Assembly: GCA_023392185.1 (NCBI GenBank)
Contig: JAEVZP010000011.1
Span: forward strand, 1-12,914
DNA length: 12,914 nt
Source of the DNA: Bacteroidota bacterium
Lineage (GTDB): Bacteria; Bacteroidota; Bacteroidia; Chitinophagales; Chitinophagaceae
Direction of reading: 5' to 3'
The position numbers and the translations under genes are program-made. The notes below the pieces were generated by a model. It saw only the letters and a program-made list of their open reading frames with translations. It had not been told where the DNA came from and did not search any database. Below, piece by piece: positions 6,214 through 12,445 of the stretch (the first letter of the stretch is position 1; every line of letters begins with the position of its first letter).

Positions 6214-8376
6214 ATGTATCGCCTGCCCACCCGTGAAGTCCGCGTCGGAAATCTTGCCATCGGCGGAAGCAACCCCGTTCGCATCCAAACGATGACCACC
6301 ACCGACACGCTCGACATTGAAGCGACGGTGGCCCAAACCATTCGCTGTATTGAAGCCGGCGCCGAGTTGGTGCGCATCACTGCGCCAAGCAAAAAAGAAG
6401 CCGAAGCCCTGGGGGTCATCAAAGATCGCCTGCATGCCCTCGGCTATGATACGCCGCTGGTTGCCGACATCCACTTTACGCCCAATGCCGCCGAAGTGGC
6501 TGCACGCCTGATTGAAAAAGTACGCATCAATCCCGGCAACTACATCGACAAAAAGAAGTTCGACTTTATTGAATACACCGACGAAGCCTACGCTGCCGAA
6601 GTGGACCGCATTCGTGAGCGCTTCACGCCGCTGGTGCGCATCTGCAAGGCGCACGGCACGGCCATGCGCATTGGCACCAACCACGGCTCGCTCAGCGACC
6701 GGATTATGAGCCGCTATGGCGACACCGCCATCGGTATGGTGGAAAGCGCGATGGAATTTCTGCGCATCGCCCGCGAAGCGGATTACCACCAGATCGTGCT
6801 GAGCATGAAAAGTTCCAACCCGATTGTGATGGTGGAAGCCTACCGGCTCCTGGTGCGCACCATGCAACACGAGTTCGGCGAGTGCTACCCGCTGCACCTC
6901 GGCGTCACCGAGGCCGGCGACGGCGAGGATGGTCGCATCAAAAGCGCGATTGGCATCGGCACCTTGTTGGAAGAAGGGATCGGGGATACGGTGCGCGTTT
7001 CGCTGACCGAAGACCCGGAATTTGAGCTGCCGGTCTGTAAAGATCTGGTGAAAAAGGCGCTTGGCTTCCCCCCGACCTCCAGCCTCCCCCCAACCCCCTC
7101 CGAAGGAGGGGGCGTTTCCGGAAAACGGAAGGAAGCAGGCGATTCCGGAGAGGCCGACTTTTCCAACGCAGAAGAAAGAATTTCCGGAAATGCTACAGAA
7201 GATTTCCGGAAAATGAAAGGGGACAGCGCGTCACCCCGCTCCTTCGGAGCGGGGCCGGGGGGGGGGCTTGACAACGGCATTCTGCCGCTGTCGCCGTTCA
7301 CCCCCGCCGACGAAAAGGCCGATTTATTAAATCTCCGGAAATCCGCTTCGGTTGGAAACATCGGCGGGGCGCAGGTGCCGGTGGTAGTCGCCGATTTTGC
7401 AAAATCTGAAGCCGTTTTTCCGGAAAATCTGGAGGCAATCGGCTATCGCTACAATGCCGAAACCGACAAATGGGCCCTGGCCGACGCGGCTGCCGATTAT
7501 CTTTTTCTTGGGTCTAAAAGTCTTGACTTTGGATTGCCCGGTACGCTGCGACCGATTGTTTTCAGCCGGTTTTGGAAAAATATGGGTGAAAAAGAACGGG
7601 CCGGTTATCTACCGCTTTTCAGTCCGGAAGAATGGAAAACGACGCGCGAAACGCACCCGGAAATGAACTTTTTGTTTTTGGACCTCAAAGACGCGGCACG
7701 CCTGGAAAAGGAAGGTCTTTTTAACCAGATTTCCGGAAATCCAACCGTCGTTTTGTGTCTCTACTGCACGGAAGGGCAACCCAAGCGTACGATCGCGCAT
7801 TTCCTCCAAACGCACCCCGGCATCACCGCGCCGGTTATCTTTTGCGACATCAGCCACGCCGCCACCGTAGATGAACAACTGATTGATTTTTCGGTGACCT
7901 CGGGCGCCTTGTTTCTCGACGGTTTTGGCAATGGCATCTGGCTGATGAACGACCCGGAAGCGCTTCAAAACGCACAGGTTTCGGGTCGCACCTACCTGCC
8001 AGTGTCCAACAACCACCAGTTTCTCAACAACACGGCTTTTTCCATTCTGCAGGCGGCCCGCAAGCGCATCTCCAAAACCGAGTACATCTCCTGCCCGAGC
8101 TGCGGCCGCACTTTATTTGATTTGCAGGAAACGACCGCTAAAATCCGCGCCGCCACCCACCACCTCAAAGGCGTTAAAATCGCTATCATGGGCTGCATCG
8201 TGAATGGCCCCGGCGAGATGGCCGACGCCGATTTTGGCTACGTGGGCAGCGGTCCCGGAAAAATCACCCTTTATAAAAATAAAGACGTCGTGCGCCGGAA
8301 TGTAGACAGCGAAGTAGCCGTAGATGCACTGATTGATCTGCTGAAAGAACACGGGGCCTGGACGGAAAAAGCATAG
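6214..8376 (+). CDS. ispG: 4-hydroxy-3-methylbut-2-enyl diphosphate synthase, Bacteroidota three-domain type
   Basis: IspG (GcpE) is an iron-sulfur enzyme that reductively opens 2-C-methyl-D-erythritol 2,4-cyclodiphosphate to HMBPP in the MEP pathway. The start ATG 6214 gives MYRLPTREVRVGNLAIGG, the family's usual opening; the frame extends upstream to a GTG at 6007, but that would overlap the divergent gene. Residues about 1-280 are the TIM-barrel domain (RIQTMTTTDT, LVADIHF, KVRINPGNY, GTNHGSLSDRI, HLGVTEAGDG). Residues about 376-600 are the extra middle domain found in Bacteroidota, Chlamydia and plant enzymes (beginning GNIGGAQVPVVVADF). The C-terminal cluster domain has C627-P-S-C630, C661 and E668 in GCIVNGPGE. 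The product is 720 aa, longer than I expect for the family (roughly 600-670). The excess is a low-complexity stretch at about 286-372, encoded by palindromic repeat DNA described separately. All catalytic residues are intact, so the enzyme is probably functional. Confidence 0.95.
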   Translation: MYRLPTREVRVGNLAIGGSNPVRIQTMTTTDTLDIEATVAQTIRCIEAGAELVRITAPSKKEAEALGVIKDRLHALGYDTPLVADIHFTPNAAEVAARLIEKVRINPGNYIDKKKFDFIEYTDEAYAAEVDRIRERFTPLVRICKAHGTAMRIGTNHGSLSDRIMSRYGDTAIGMVESAMEFLRIAREADYHQIVLSMKSSNPIVMVEAYRLLVRTMQHEFGECYPLHLGVTEAGDGEDGRIKSAIGIGTLLEEGIGDTVRVSLTEDPEFELPVCKDLVKKALGFPPTSSLPPTPSEGGGVSGKRKEAGDSGEADFSNAEERISGNATEDFRKMKGDSASPRSFGAGPGGGLDNGILPLSPFTPADEKADLLNLRKSASVGNIGGAQVPVVVADFAKSEAVFPENLEAIGYRYNAETDKWALADAAADYLFLGSKSLDFGLPGTLRPIVFSRFWKNMGEKERAGYLPLFSPEEWKTTRETHPEMNFLFLDLKDAARLEKEGLFNQISGNPTVVLCLYCTEGQPKRTIAHFLQTHPGITAPVIFCDISHAATVDEQLIDFSVTSGALFLDGFGNGIWLMNDPEALQNAQVSGRTYLPVSNNHQFLNNTAFSILQAARKRISKTEYISCPSCGRTLFDLQETTAKIRAATHHLKGVKIAIMGCIVNGPGEMADADFGYVGSGPGKITLYKNKDVVRRNVDSEVAVDALIDLLKEHGAWTEKA
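7067..7272. repeat. Inverted pair of palindromic repeats inside the ispG interdomain linker
   Basis: Unit 1 (about 7067-7113) is a C-rich run ending in the perfect hairpin CCCCCTCC-GAA-GGAGGGGG (7094-7112). Unit 2 (about 7228-7272) contains CCCCGCTCC-TTC-GGAGCGGGG (7234-7254) followed by a long G run, and reads roughly as the reverse complement of unit 1. Between them are two ISGN/VSGK-coding TTTCCGGAAA copies plus a third at 7203. In form this resembles intergenic palindromic elements of Bacteroidota, yet it stays in frame and encodes a Ser/Gly/Pro-rich linker. Confidence 0.75.
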
Positions 8377-8385
8377 CTTTTTTGG

Positions 8386-8573
8386 GTTGGAGCCCTTCGG
8401 GCGTTGGAACTGCGTGTTGGAGCCGTTGGCGTTAGAGCCTTCGGCGTTGTATTCCCATATTGGCGGGGCGTGGAATAAAATGTTTTTAAGGCATAAGTCC
8501 AACTGCAAAGCTTCCAACGCCCGAAGGGCTGTCCAACGGCCCCGCTTGCGAGGCGTCCAAGCGAAGCTCCAAC
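8386..8573. repeat. Mini-hairpin repeat block with inverted arms, between ispG and higB
   Basis: The left arm (8386-8457) strings together short palindromes such as AGCCCTTCGGGC, AGCCGTTGGC and AGCCTTCGGC, separated by GTTGG-type linkers. The right arm (8511-8573) carries the same kind of modules in reverse orientation (GCCCGAAGGGCT, GCGAAGC) with TCCAAC linkers. Positions 8391-8409 and 8512-8530 are a perfect 19-bp inverted repeat. Positions 8553-8573 recur exactly (21 nt) at 9594-9614 on the other side of higBA. The whole 251-nt gap between ispG and higB holds this block plus the higB promoter; no gene is seen. It may also serve to end ispG transcription. Confidence 0.75.
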
Positions 8574-8615
8574 TATAAAACCTATCCAGTACTAAGTTTT
8601 CTGGCAGAAAACTTT

Positions 8616-8623
8616 TATCTTTG
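8616..8623 (+). promoter_or_regulatory. -7 element (TATCTTTG) directly upstream of higB
   Basis: TATCTTTG is an exact TAnnTTTG match and ends 4 nt before the higB GTG start. A transcript would begin close to the start codon, leaving no room for a Shine-Dalgarno sequence. Autorepression by HigA or the HigBA complex at this site is expected from the family, and the imperfect palindrome AAGTTTTCTGGCAGAAAACTT (8595-8613 region) just upstream is a plausible operator. Confidence 0.55.
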
Positions 8624-8627
8624 ACGC

Positions 8628-8939
8628 GTGTTCAACATCATTGCCCGGAATACGCTTCTGGAATATTGCACTCAATACCCGGAAGCGGACGTCGCTCTAC
8701 GGGAGTGGTATCAGGAGTGGGTGAGAGCTACGTTTACAAACTTCAACGAATTAAAGGCGCAGTATGGTTCGGCAAGTATTGTGGGCGATGACCGGGTGGT
8801 GGTGAATATTATGGGCAATAAATACCGCTTGGTGGTTCGGGTGGTCTTTGCCTACAAGACTATTCAAATTAAGTGGTTTGGCACCCATGCCGAGTACGAT
8901 AAAACCAATGTGGGAATGGTCCCCTTTAAAAAGAAATAA
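8628..8939 (+). CDS. higB: HigB-type mRNA interferase toxin
   Basis: A 103-aa protein with a GTG start: FNIIARNTLLEYCTQYPEA aligns with the usual HigB opening (IIAKRTLREFWEKHP type). The mid-region VVVNIMGNKYRLVVRVVF and the end KWFGTHAEYDKTN are the conserved core of the HigB_toxin family (RelE-like fold). Family members cleave translated mRNA on the ribosome. The toxin gene precedes the antitoxin, as is typical for hig loci. The stop is 2 nt before the higA ATG, indicating a coupled operon. Base composition looks more A+T-rich than in neighbouring genes and repeat blocks lie on both sides, which is compatible with acquisition as a module. No frameshift or missing segment is apparent, so the toxin is probably active. 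Confidence 0.9.
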   Translation: MFNIIARNTLLEYCTQYPEADVALREWYQEWVRATFTNFNELKAQYGSASIVGDDRVVVNIMGNKYRLVVRVVFAYKTIQIKWFGTHAEYDKTNVGMVPFKKK

Positions 8940-8941
8940 CG

Positions 8942-9298
8942 ATGGAGCTAAAGCCAATAAAAACAAAAGCGCAGCATAAAGCAGCCCTCGCGTGGGTGGA
9001 CAGCCAGTTTGACGCGGGTGTGCCACCCGATTCACCTGCAGGTGAAAAATTACAGGTAATGTTGTTGCTCATCAAGCAATACGAGGATGAGCTGTACCCC
9101 GTTTTGCCGCCGACCCCCTTAGAAGCCATTCGGGTGAAAATGGAAGAACGCGGCTTGCGAAATCAGGATTTGGTAGGAAAACTTGGCTCCAAAGGCTACG
9201 TATCGGCTTTGCTGAGCGGCAAAAAGCCGCTGACGCTCCACCTCGCCCGCATTCTGCACCGCGAATTGGGCATCCCGGCCAGCATTTTATTGGGATAG
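8942..9298 (+). CDS. higA: HigA-type antitoxin with XRE helix-turn-helix
   Basis: A 118-aa protein starting 2 nt after the higB stop. Residues about 1-60 (KPIKTKAQHKAALAWVDSQF, then a helical segment ending YEDELYP) match the N-terminal part of COG5499 HigA antitoxins. Residues about 63-118 form an XRE-type helix-turn-helix: EAIRVKMEERGLRNQDL, then GSKGYVSALLSGKKPLTLHL and ARILHRELGIPASILLG. HigA neutralises HigB and binds its own promoter as repressor, so the operon is likely autoregulated at the element just before higB. The full family length is present. Confidence 0.92.
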   Translation: MELKPIKTKAQHKAALAWVDSQFDAGVPPDSPAGEKLQVMLLLIKQYEDELYPVLPPTPLEAIRVKMEERGLRNQDLVGKLGSKGYVSALLSGKKPLTLHLARILHRELGIPASILLG

Positions 9299-9299
9299 A

Positions 9300-9519
9300 A
9301 ATCATACCGCTTTCAGCTGGGTGGTGGCTTTATTGGCGTGTCACGTTGGCCCTTCTTTCCACATAGCAATCATACCGCTTTAAGCTGGTGGCCGGATATG
9401 GACGGTCGCGGAGCGACCGAAGGTTTGTAGCACTCGGTTGCGGCGTTTTATGGGTGGTCGCTTCGCGACCTAATGTTAGTCTCGGACATAATGCCCGCTA
9501 TTTGAAAACGGTATAAGAT
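9300..9519. repeat. Intergenic repeat element with direct and inverted copies (MITE-like)
   Basis: The 374-nt gap between higA and gpmI has no gene. Two 21-nt direct copies beginning AATCATACCGCTTT lie at 9300-9320 and 9368-9388 with one mismatch. A degenerate inverted copy (GAAAACGGTATAAGAT) lies near 9504-9519. Inside are two 6-bp triloop hairpins, GGTCGC-GGA-GCGACC (9404-9418) and GGTCGC-TTC-GCGACC (9456-9470), nearly reverse complements of each other. The span from 9368 to 9519 therefore looks like a short non-autonomous element with rough terminal inverted repeats, plus a solo end at 9300. No transposase is present. Confidence 0.6.
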
Positions 9520-9558
9520 GGCTTCTATTGATTAACTGAATTTCCGGAAAACACAATC

Positions 9559-9650
9559 TCCAACGCCGAAGGCTCCAACCTATCCAACGCGAAGCGTCCA
9601 AGCGAAGCTCCAACGCTGCGAAGCAGCATTCCAACGCCAACGGCTCCAAC
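9559..9650. repeat. Tandem array of triloop mini-hairpin modules upstream of gpmI
   Basis: Five short palindromes follow one another, joined by TCCAAC-like linkers: GCCGAAGGC, GCGAAGC, GCGAAGC, GCTGCGAAGCAGC and GCCAACGGC. Most have a GAA triloop. The array shares 21 exact nt (9594-9614) with the block before higB. It starts just after a TTTCCGGAAA copy (9541-9550) and ends 9 nt before the putative gpmI -7 element, so it would be part of any upstream regulatory region. Confidence 0.75.
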
Positions 9651-9659
9651 CGCGCAGCT

Positions 9660-9667
9660 TACCTTCG
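9660..9667 (+). promoter_or_regulatory. Putative -7 element (TACCTTCG) before gpmI
   Basis: TACCTTCG differs from TAnnTTTG at one base and ends 5 nt before the gpmI ATG. The placement matches that seen before ispG and higB. No -33 element is recognised; the upstream DNA is the mini-hairpin array. Confidence 0.35.
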
Positions 9668-9672
9668 CCCTC

Positions 9673-11196
9673 ATGTCTCGCAAAGCCATTCTCCTCATCA
9701 TGGACGGCTGGGGCCTCGGCGCCATTCCCGCTGCCGACGCCATCGCCAACGCCCGCACCCCTTTTGTTTCTTCCCTCTATGGTAAATATGCCCACAGCCA
9801 GCTTACCGCCTGCGGTGAGGCCGTTGGGTTGCCGGACGGGCAAATGGGGAACTCGGAAGTAGGACATCTGAACCTCGGCGCGGGCCGCGTGGTGTATCAG
9901 GAGTTGCAGCGCATCAATGTAGCGATCCGCAACGGTGAGCTGGCGCGCAATCCGGTGTTGCAGACGGCCTTTACCCAGGCGATTACTTCCGGAAAAAAAC
10001 TGCATTTTATGGGCCTGGTGTCCGACGGCGGGGTGCATTCGCATATTGCACACCTGGAAGCGCTGTTAGAAGCGGCAGCGACGACCGGCGTGCAGGACAT
10101 GGCCGTTCACGCCTTTACCGATGGCCGCGATACGGATCCTAAAAGCGGGCTGGGCTTTCTAAAAGGCTTGCAGCCGACGTTGAAAGAAACCGGTGCAAAG
10201 CTGGCTACCATCACGGGCCGCTATTGGGCGATGGACCGCGACAACCGCTGGGACCGCGTGCATACCGCTTATGAGGCGCTGGTAAATGGGGAAGGAGAAT
10301 TTACGGATAATCCGCTGGCAGTAGTTGAAAAGCGCTACGAATGCGGCGAGACGGATGAATTTCTGAAGCCCATTATCTGCACCGATGCGCAACACAAACC
10401 CGTCGCTTTGATTGAAAACGACGACGTGGTGATTTGTTTTAATTTCCGGACCGACCGCTGCCGCGAAATCACGCAGGCGCTCACCCAGCGGGGCATTCCG
10501 GAATATGGCATGAAGCCGCTTTCGCTGCACTATGTAACGATGACGGAATACGATAAAAGCTTTCAGAACGTAGGGGTTGTTTTTCAGACCGACAACCTGA
10601 CGCATACGCTGGGCGAAGTGCTGCAAAACGCCGGTAAGACGCAGATCCGCATTGCCGAAACTGAGAAATATCCGCATGTAACGTTCTTTTTTTCCGGAGG
10701 CCGGGAAATGCCTTTCGACGGTGAGGCCCGGATTCTCATTCCGTCGCCTAAAGACGTGCCAACCTACGACCTGAAGCCGGAGATGAGTGCGCGGGAAATT
10801 ACGGATGCGATCCTGCCCGAGATCGAGCAAGAAAGCGCCGATTTTATCTGCCTCAACTTTGCCAACGCCGATATGGTGGGCCACACCGGTGTGTGGGGCG
10901 CGGCCATTCGCGCGGCCGAAACGGTGGACGCCTGCGTGGCGCGTATCGTGCCGCTGGCCCTGGAGCACGGCTACGAGGTTTTCCTCACCGCAGACCACGG
11001 TAACTCCGATTTTATGGTGAACCCCGACGGCTCGCCCAACACGGCCCACTCGCTCAACCCGGTGCCTTTCTTTTTGATTACTCAAGAAGAAATTTCCGGT
11101 ATTAAAGACGGCAAACTGGGCGATCTGGCGCCAACGATTCTGAGCCGCATGGGCGTTACGATTCCGGAGCAGATGACCGGCGAGGTGCTGGTATAA
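9673..11196 (+). CDS. gpmI: 2,3-bisphosphoglycerate-independent phosphoglycerate mutase
   Basis: This 507-aa cytoplasmic glycolytic/gluconeogenic enzyme interconverts 3- and 2-phosphoglycerate using two Mn ions and a phosphoserine intermediate. Length is normal for the family (about 505-515). Metal and catalytic residues are visible: D11 in LLIMDGWG, the nucleophile S61 in MGNSEVGH, the phosphotransferase loop SDGGVHSH (117-124), TDGRDTDP (149-156), GRYWAMDRDNRWDR (182-195), FNFRTDR (256-262), D400 and H404 in NADMVGH, D441 and H442 in TADHGNSD, and H459 in NTAHS. The start is the only sensible ATG, since the usual N-terminus SRKAILLIMDGWG follows at once. It appears to be a single-gene unit, preceded by repeat DNA and followed by a 20-bp hairpin. 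Confidence 0.97.
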   Translation: MSRKAILLIMDGWGLGAIPAADAIANARTPFVSSLYGKYAHSQLTACGEAVGLPDGQMGNSEVGHLNLGAGRVVYQELQRINVAIRNGELARNPVLQTAFTQAITSGKKLHFMGLVSDGGVHSHIAHLEALLEAAATTGVQDMAVHAFTDGRDTDPKSGLGFLKGLQPTLKETGAKLATITGRYWAMDRDNRWDRVHTAYEALVNGEGEFTDNPLAVVEKRYECGETDEFLKPIICTDAQHKPVALIENDDVVICFNFRTDRCREITQALTQRGIPEYGMKPLSLHYVTMTEYDKSFQNVGVVFQTDNLTHTLGEVLQNAGKTQIRIAETEKYPHVTFFFSGGREMPFDGEARILIPSPKDVPTYDLKPEMSAREITDAILPEIEQESADFICLNFANADMVGHTGVWGAAIRAAETVDACVARIVPLALEHGYEVFLTADHGNSDFMVNPDGSPNTAHSLNPVPFFLITQEEISGIKDGKLGDLAPTILSRMGVTIPEQMTGEVLV

Positions 11197-11263
11197 AAAG
11201 GGCATCGGTTTTTCGCTGGATTTTCCGGAAATGGGGCTGCTTTGGGCGTGTCCCTTCGGGCCG

Positions 11264-11310
11264 GCACAACACCCGTCAGGTTTTTGAAACCTGACGGGTG
11301 TTGTGCTTTC
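11264..11310 (+). terminator. Perfect 20-bp hairpin downstream of gpmI
   Basis: The arms at 11264-11283 and 11287-11306 are perfectly complementary around a TTG triloop (core ACCCGTCAGGTTT / AAACCTGACGGGT). TTTC follows at 11307-11310. It lies 67 nt after the gpmI stop and can act as a terminator, though the T-run is short. It may equally be a copy of a dispersed palindromic repeat, since this AACCTGAC-type palindrome is familiar from Bacteroidota genomes. TTTCCGGAAA copies flank it at 11222 and 11307. Confidence 0.6.
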
Positions 11311-11316
11311 CGGAAA

Positions 11317-11593
11317 ACCCTGAAGGTTTTAAAAGCCTTTCATCCTGTTTTGGCTCGACGAAATACATCTCCCGCTTGGCTGGCTTTCCTGCGCCAGGGA
11401 TGGGAGCGGAAAGCCCGCAGCGTCCCGAAGGGCGCGACCCTTCGCCAAGCTCAGGGTGACAATAGCGGACAGCCCGAGCCGAAGGCAGCGCCCAAACAAA
11501 AAAGAAGGGGAGTGCAAGGGCTGTTTTGAATTTTGATGCCGCCTTCCGGTATGAACCTTGTGTGCTTTTCTGTGGACTTCTTTGGATAAGCAA
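11317..11593. other. Gene-free repeat-bearing spacer between gpmI and the MgtC-family gene
   Basis: The gene-free interval after gpmI runs from 11197 to 11593; its first part holds the hairpin described separately. The remainder holds CCC-GAA-GGG (11424-11432) and the imperfect palindrome ACCCTTCGCCAAGCTCAGGG (from 11437), a form of the CCTGAGCTTG-type repeat seen widely in bacterial genomes. A weak CTTCTTTG (11577-11584) with a TTG 16 nt upstream could be the promoter for the next gene. No credible frame is seen on either strand. Confidence 0.5.
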
Positions 11594-12262
11594 ATGGAAT
11601 GGACGGAAATCACCCTGCGGCTGGTCCTGGCAACCGTCTTCGGGGCCGCAATCGGACTGGAACGCGAACGGAAAAACTGGACGGCGGGCATGCGCACTCA
11701 TATGATGGTGTGCGTGGGCTCGGCGCTGATGATGATGGTCTCAGCGCATGGCTTTCATGAAGTGCTGGTTCAGGATAACATTGAGCTGGACCCGTCGCGG
11801 GTAGCGGCGCAGGTCGTCAGTGGCATTGGCTTTATCGGCGCGGGAACCATTCTGTTTTTGAAACAGGGCGTCGTGCGCGGCCTTACCACGGCAGCCGGCC
11901 TTTGGACCGTGGCCGGCATTGGGCTGGCAACCGGGGGCGGGATGTATTTTGCGGCTATTGCCACGACCGTGCTGGCGCTTTTCATCCTGTGGATCATTCA
12001 GCCGCTGGAAGACAAATTTGCGCAGCGATTCAAAAAGAAAACCCTGCGCATTACGACGTTGAATGAAGAGAAGTCGGTGCAGATCCTCAACCGGATTTTT
12101 GAAGAAGACGATGTGAATATTGCTTCCTGCACGCTCGACAGGGCTGGCCGGGAGCACATCATTACCTTTTCCTTTAAAAGACTGCAACCGGCCCACCGCA
12201 GCCGCCTGATGGCGCACCTGCAAGCCGATGCCGACATAAAGGAAGTGGTGTGGATTGGTTGA
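11594..12262 (+). CDS. MgtC/SapB family membrane protein
   Basis: A 222-aa inner-membrane protein. ATG 11594 gives MEWTEITLRLVLATVFGAAI, the usual family opening; the frame continues upstream only to a TTG at 11558. The signature GLERERKNWTAGMRTH (21-36) is the MgtC/SapB family core. About five hydrophobic segments follow: 6-22, 35-52, 70-90, 95-112 and 116-136. Residues about 150-222 form a soluble ACT-like tail (LRITTLNEEKSVQILNRIFE... ITFSFKRL... VVWIG). Characterised MgtC proteins support growth at low Mg2+ and modulate ATP synthase or other envelope functions. Environmental homologues such as this are mostly uncharacterised, so a magnesium-transport role should not be assumed. It appears monocistronic. 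Confidence 0.9.
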   Translation: MEWTEITLRLVLATVFGAAIGLERERKNWTAGMRTHMMVCVGSALMMMVSAHGFHEVLVQDNIELDPSRVAAQVVSGIGFIGAGTILFLKQGVVRGLTTAAGLWTVAGIGLATGGGMYFAAIATTVLALFILWIIQPLEDKFAQRFKKKTLRITTLNEEKSVQILNRIFEEDDVNIASCTLDRAGREHIITFSFKRLQPAHRSRLMAHLQADADIKEVVWIG

Positions 12263-12304
12263 AATTTCCGGAAATGCCCGGGCTACCTGAATAGGGTTGA
12301 TTGC

Positions 12305-12364
12305 AGGAACGCGCCAAGGGGCGCGTTCTCATTCGATGACGAACGCGCCCCTTGGCGCGTTCCT
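12305..12364. repeat. 24-bp perfect inverted repeat with self-complementary arms
   Basis: Positions 12305-12328 pair perfectly with 12341-12364 around a 12-nt loop. Each arm is also internally palindromic (GAACGCGCC-AAGG-GGCGCGTTC and its mirror), so the DNA or RNA can fold as one long hairpin or as two small ones. It lies 42 nt after the MgtC-family stop. There is no T-run, so a repeat element is as likely as a terminator. Confidence 0.8.
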
Positions 12365-12381
12365 ACGAAACGGTAACAAAG

Positions 12382-12414
12382 AAAAGCGGCTGCGCATTGT
12401 GCGCAGCCGCTTTT
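12382..12414. terminator. Strong bidirectional terminator for rplT and the MgtC-family gene
   Basis: AAAAGCGGCTGCGCA (12382-12396) pairs perfectly with 12400-12414 around a TTG loop. The stem ends in a T-run on both strands (TTTTT on plus, TTTTC on minus). It lies between convergent genes, 32 nt past the rplT stop. Confidence 0.88.
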
Positions 12415-12445
12415 TGGGGGATATTTTCCGGAAATAAGGAAGGCC

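Larger units (their letters stand above)
2381..12434. repeat. Dispersed palindrome TTTCCGGAAA, 13 exact copies
   Basis: Exact copies start at 2381, 2807, 4375, 7115, 7181, 7203, 7417, 7730, 9541, 11222, 11307, 12265 and 12425. Seven are intergenic, five are in ispG and one is in the HNH gene. One-mismatch copies include 5657, 7332 and 9986. For uniform base composition about 0.01 exact copies are expected in this length. The span given is the range containing the copies, not a continuous element. Confidence 0.9.

Noticed and set aside
6145..6897. Minus-strand open frame (250 aa) opposite the start of ispG
   Set aside because: It overlaps conserved IspG catalytic sequence and its translation resembles no protein family.
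7067..7272. Possible inactivating insertion or intein in ispG
   Set aside because: The frame is continuous, there are no intein splice motifs, and all downstream cluster residues are present; it reads as a linker expansion.
9559..9650. Possible CRISPR array
   Set aside because: Repeating units are short (about 13-20 nt), irregular and self-palindromic, without uniform spacers, and no cas genes are near.
10159..11205. Long minus-strand open frame (348 aa) opposite gpmI
   Set aside because: Antisense to an intact gpmI, with no family resemblance and no promoter or start context.
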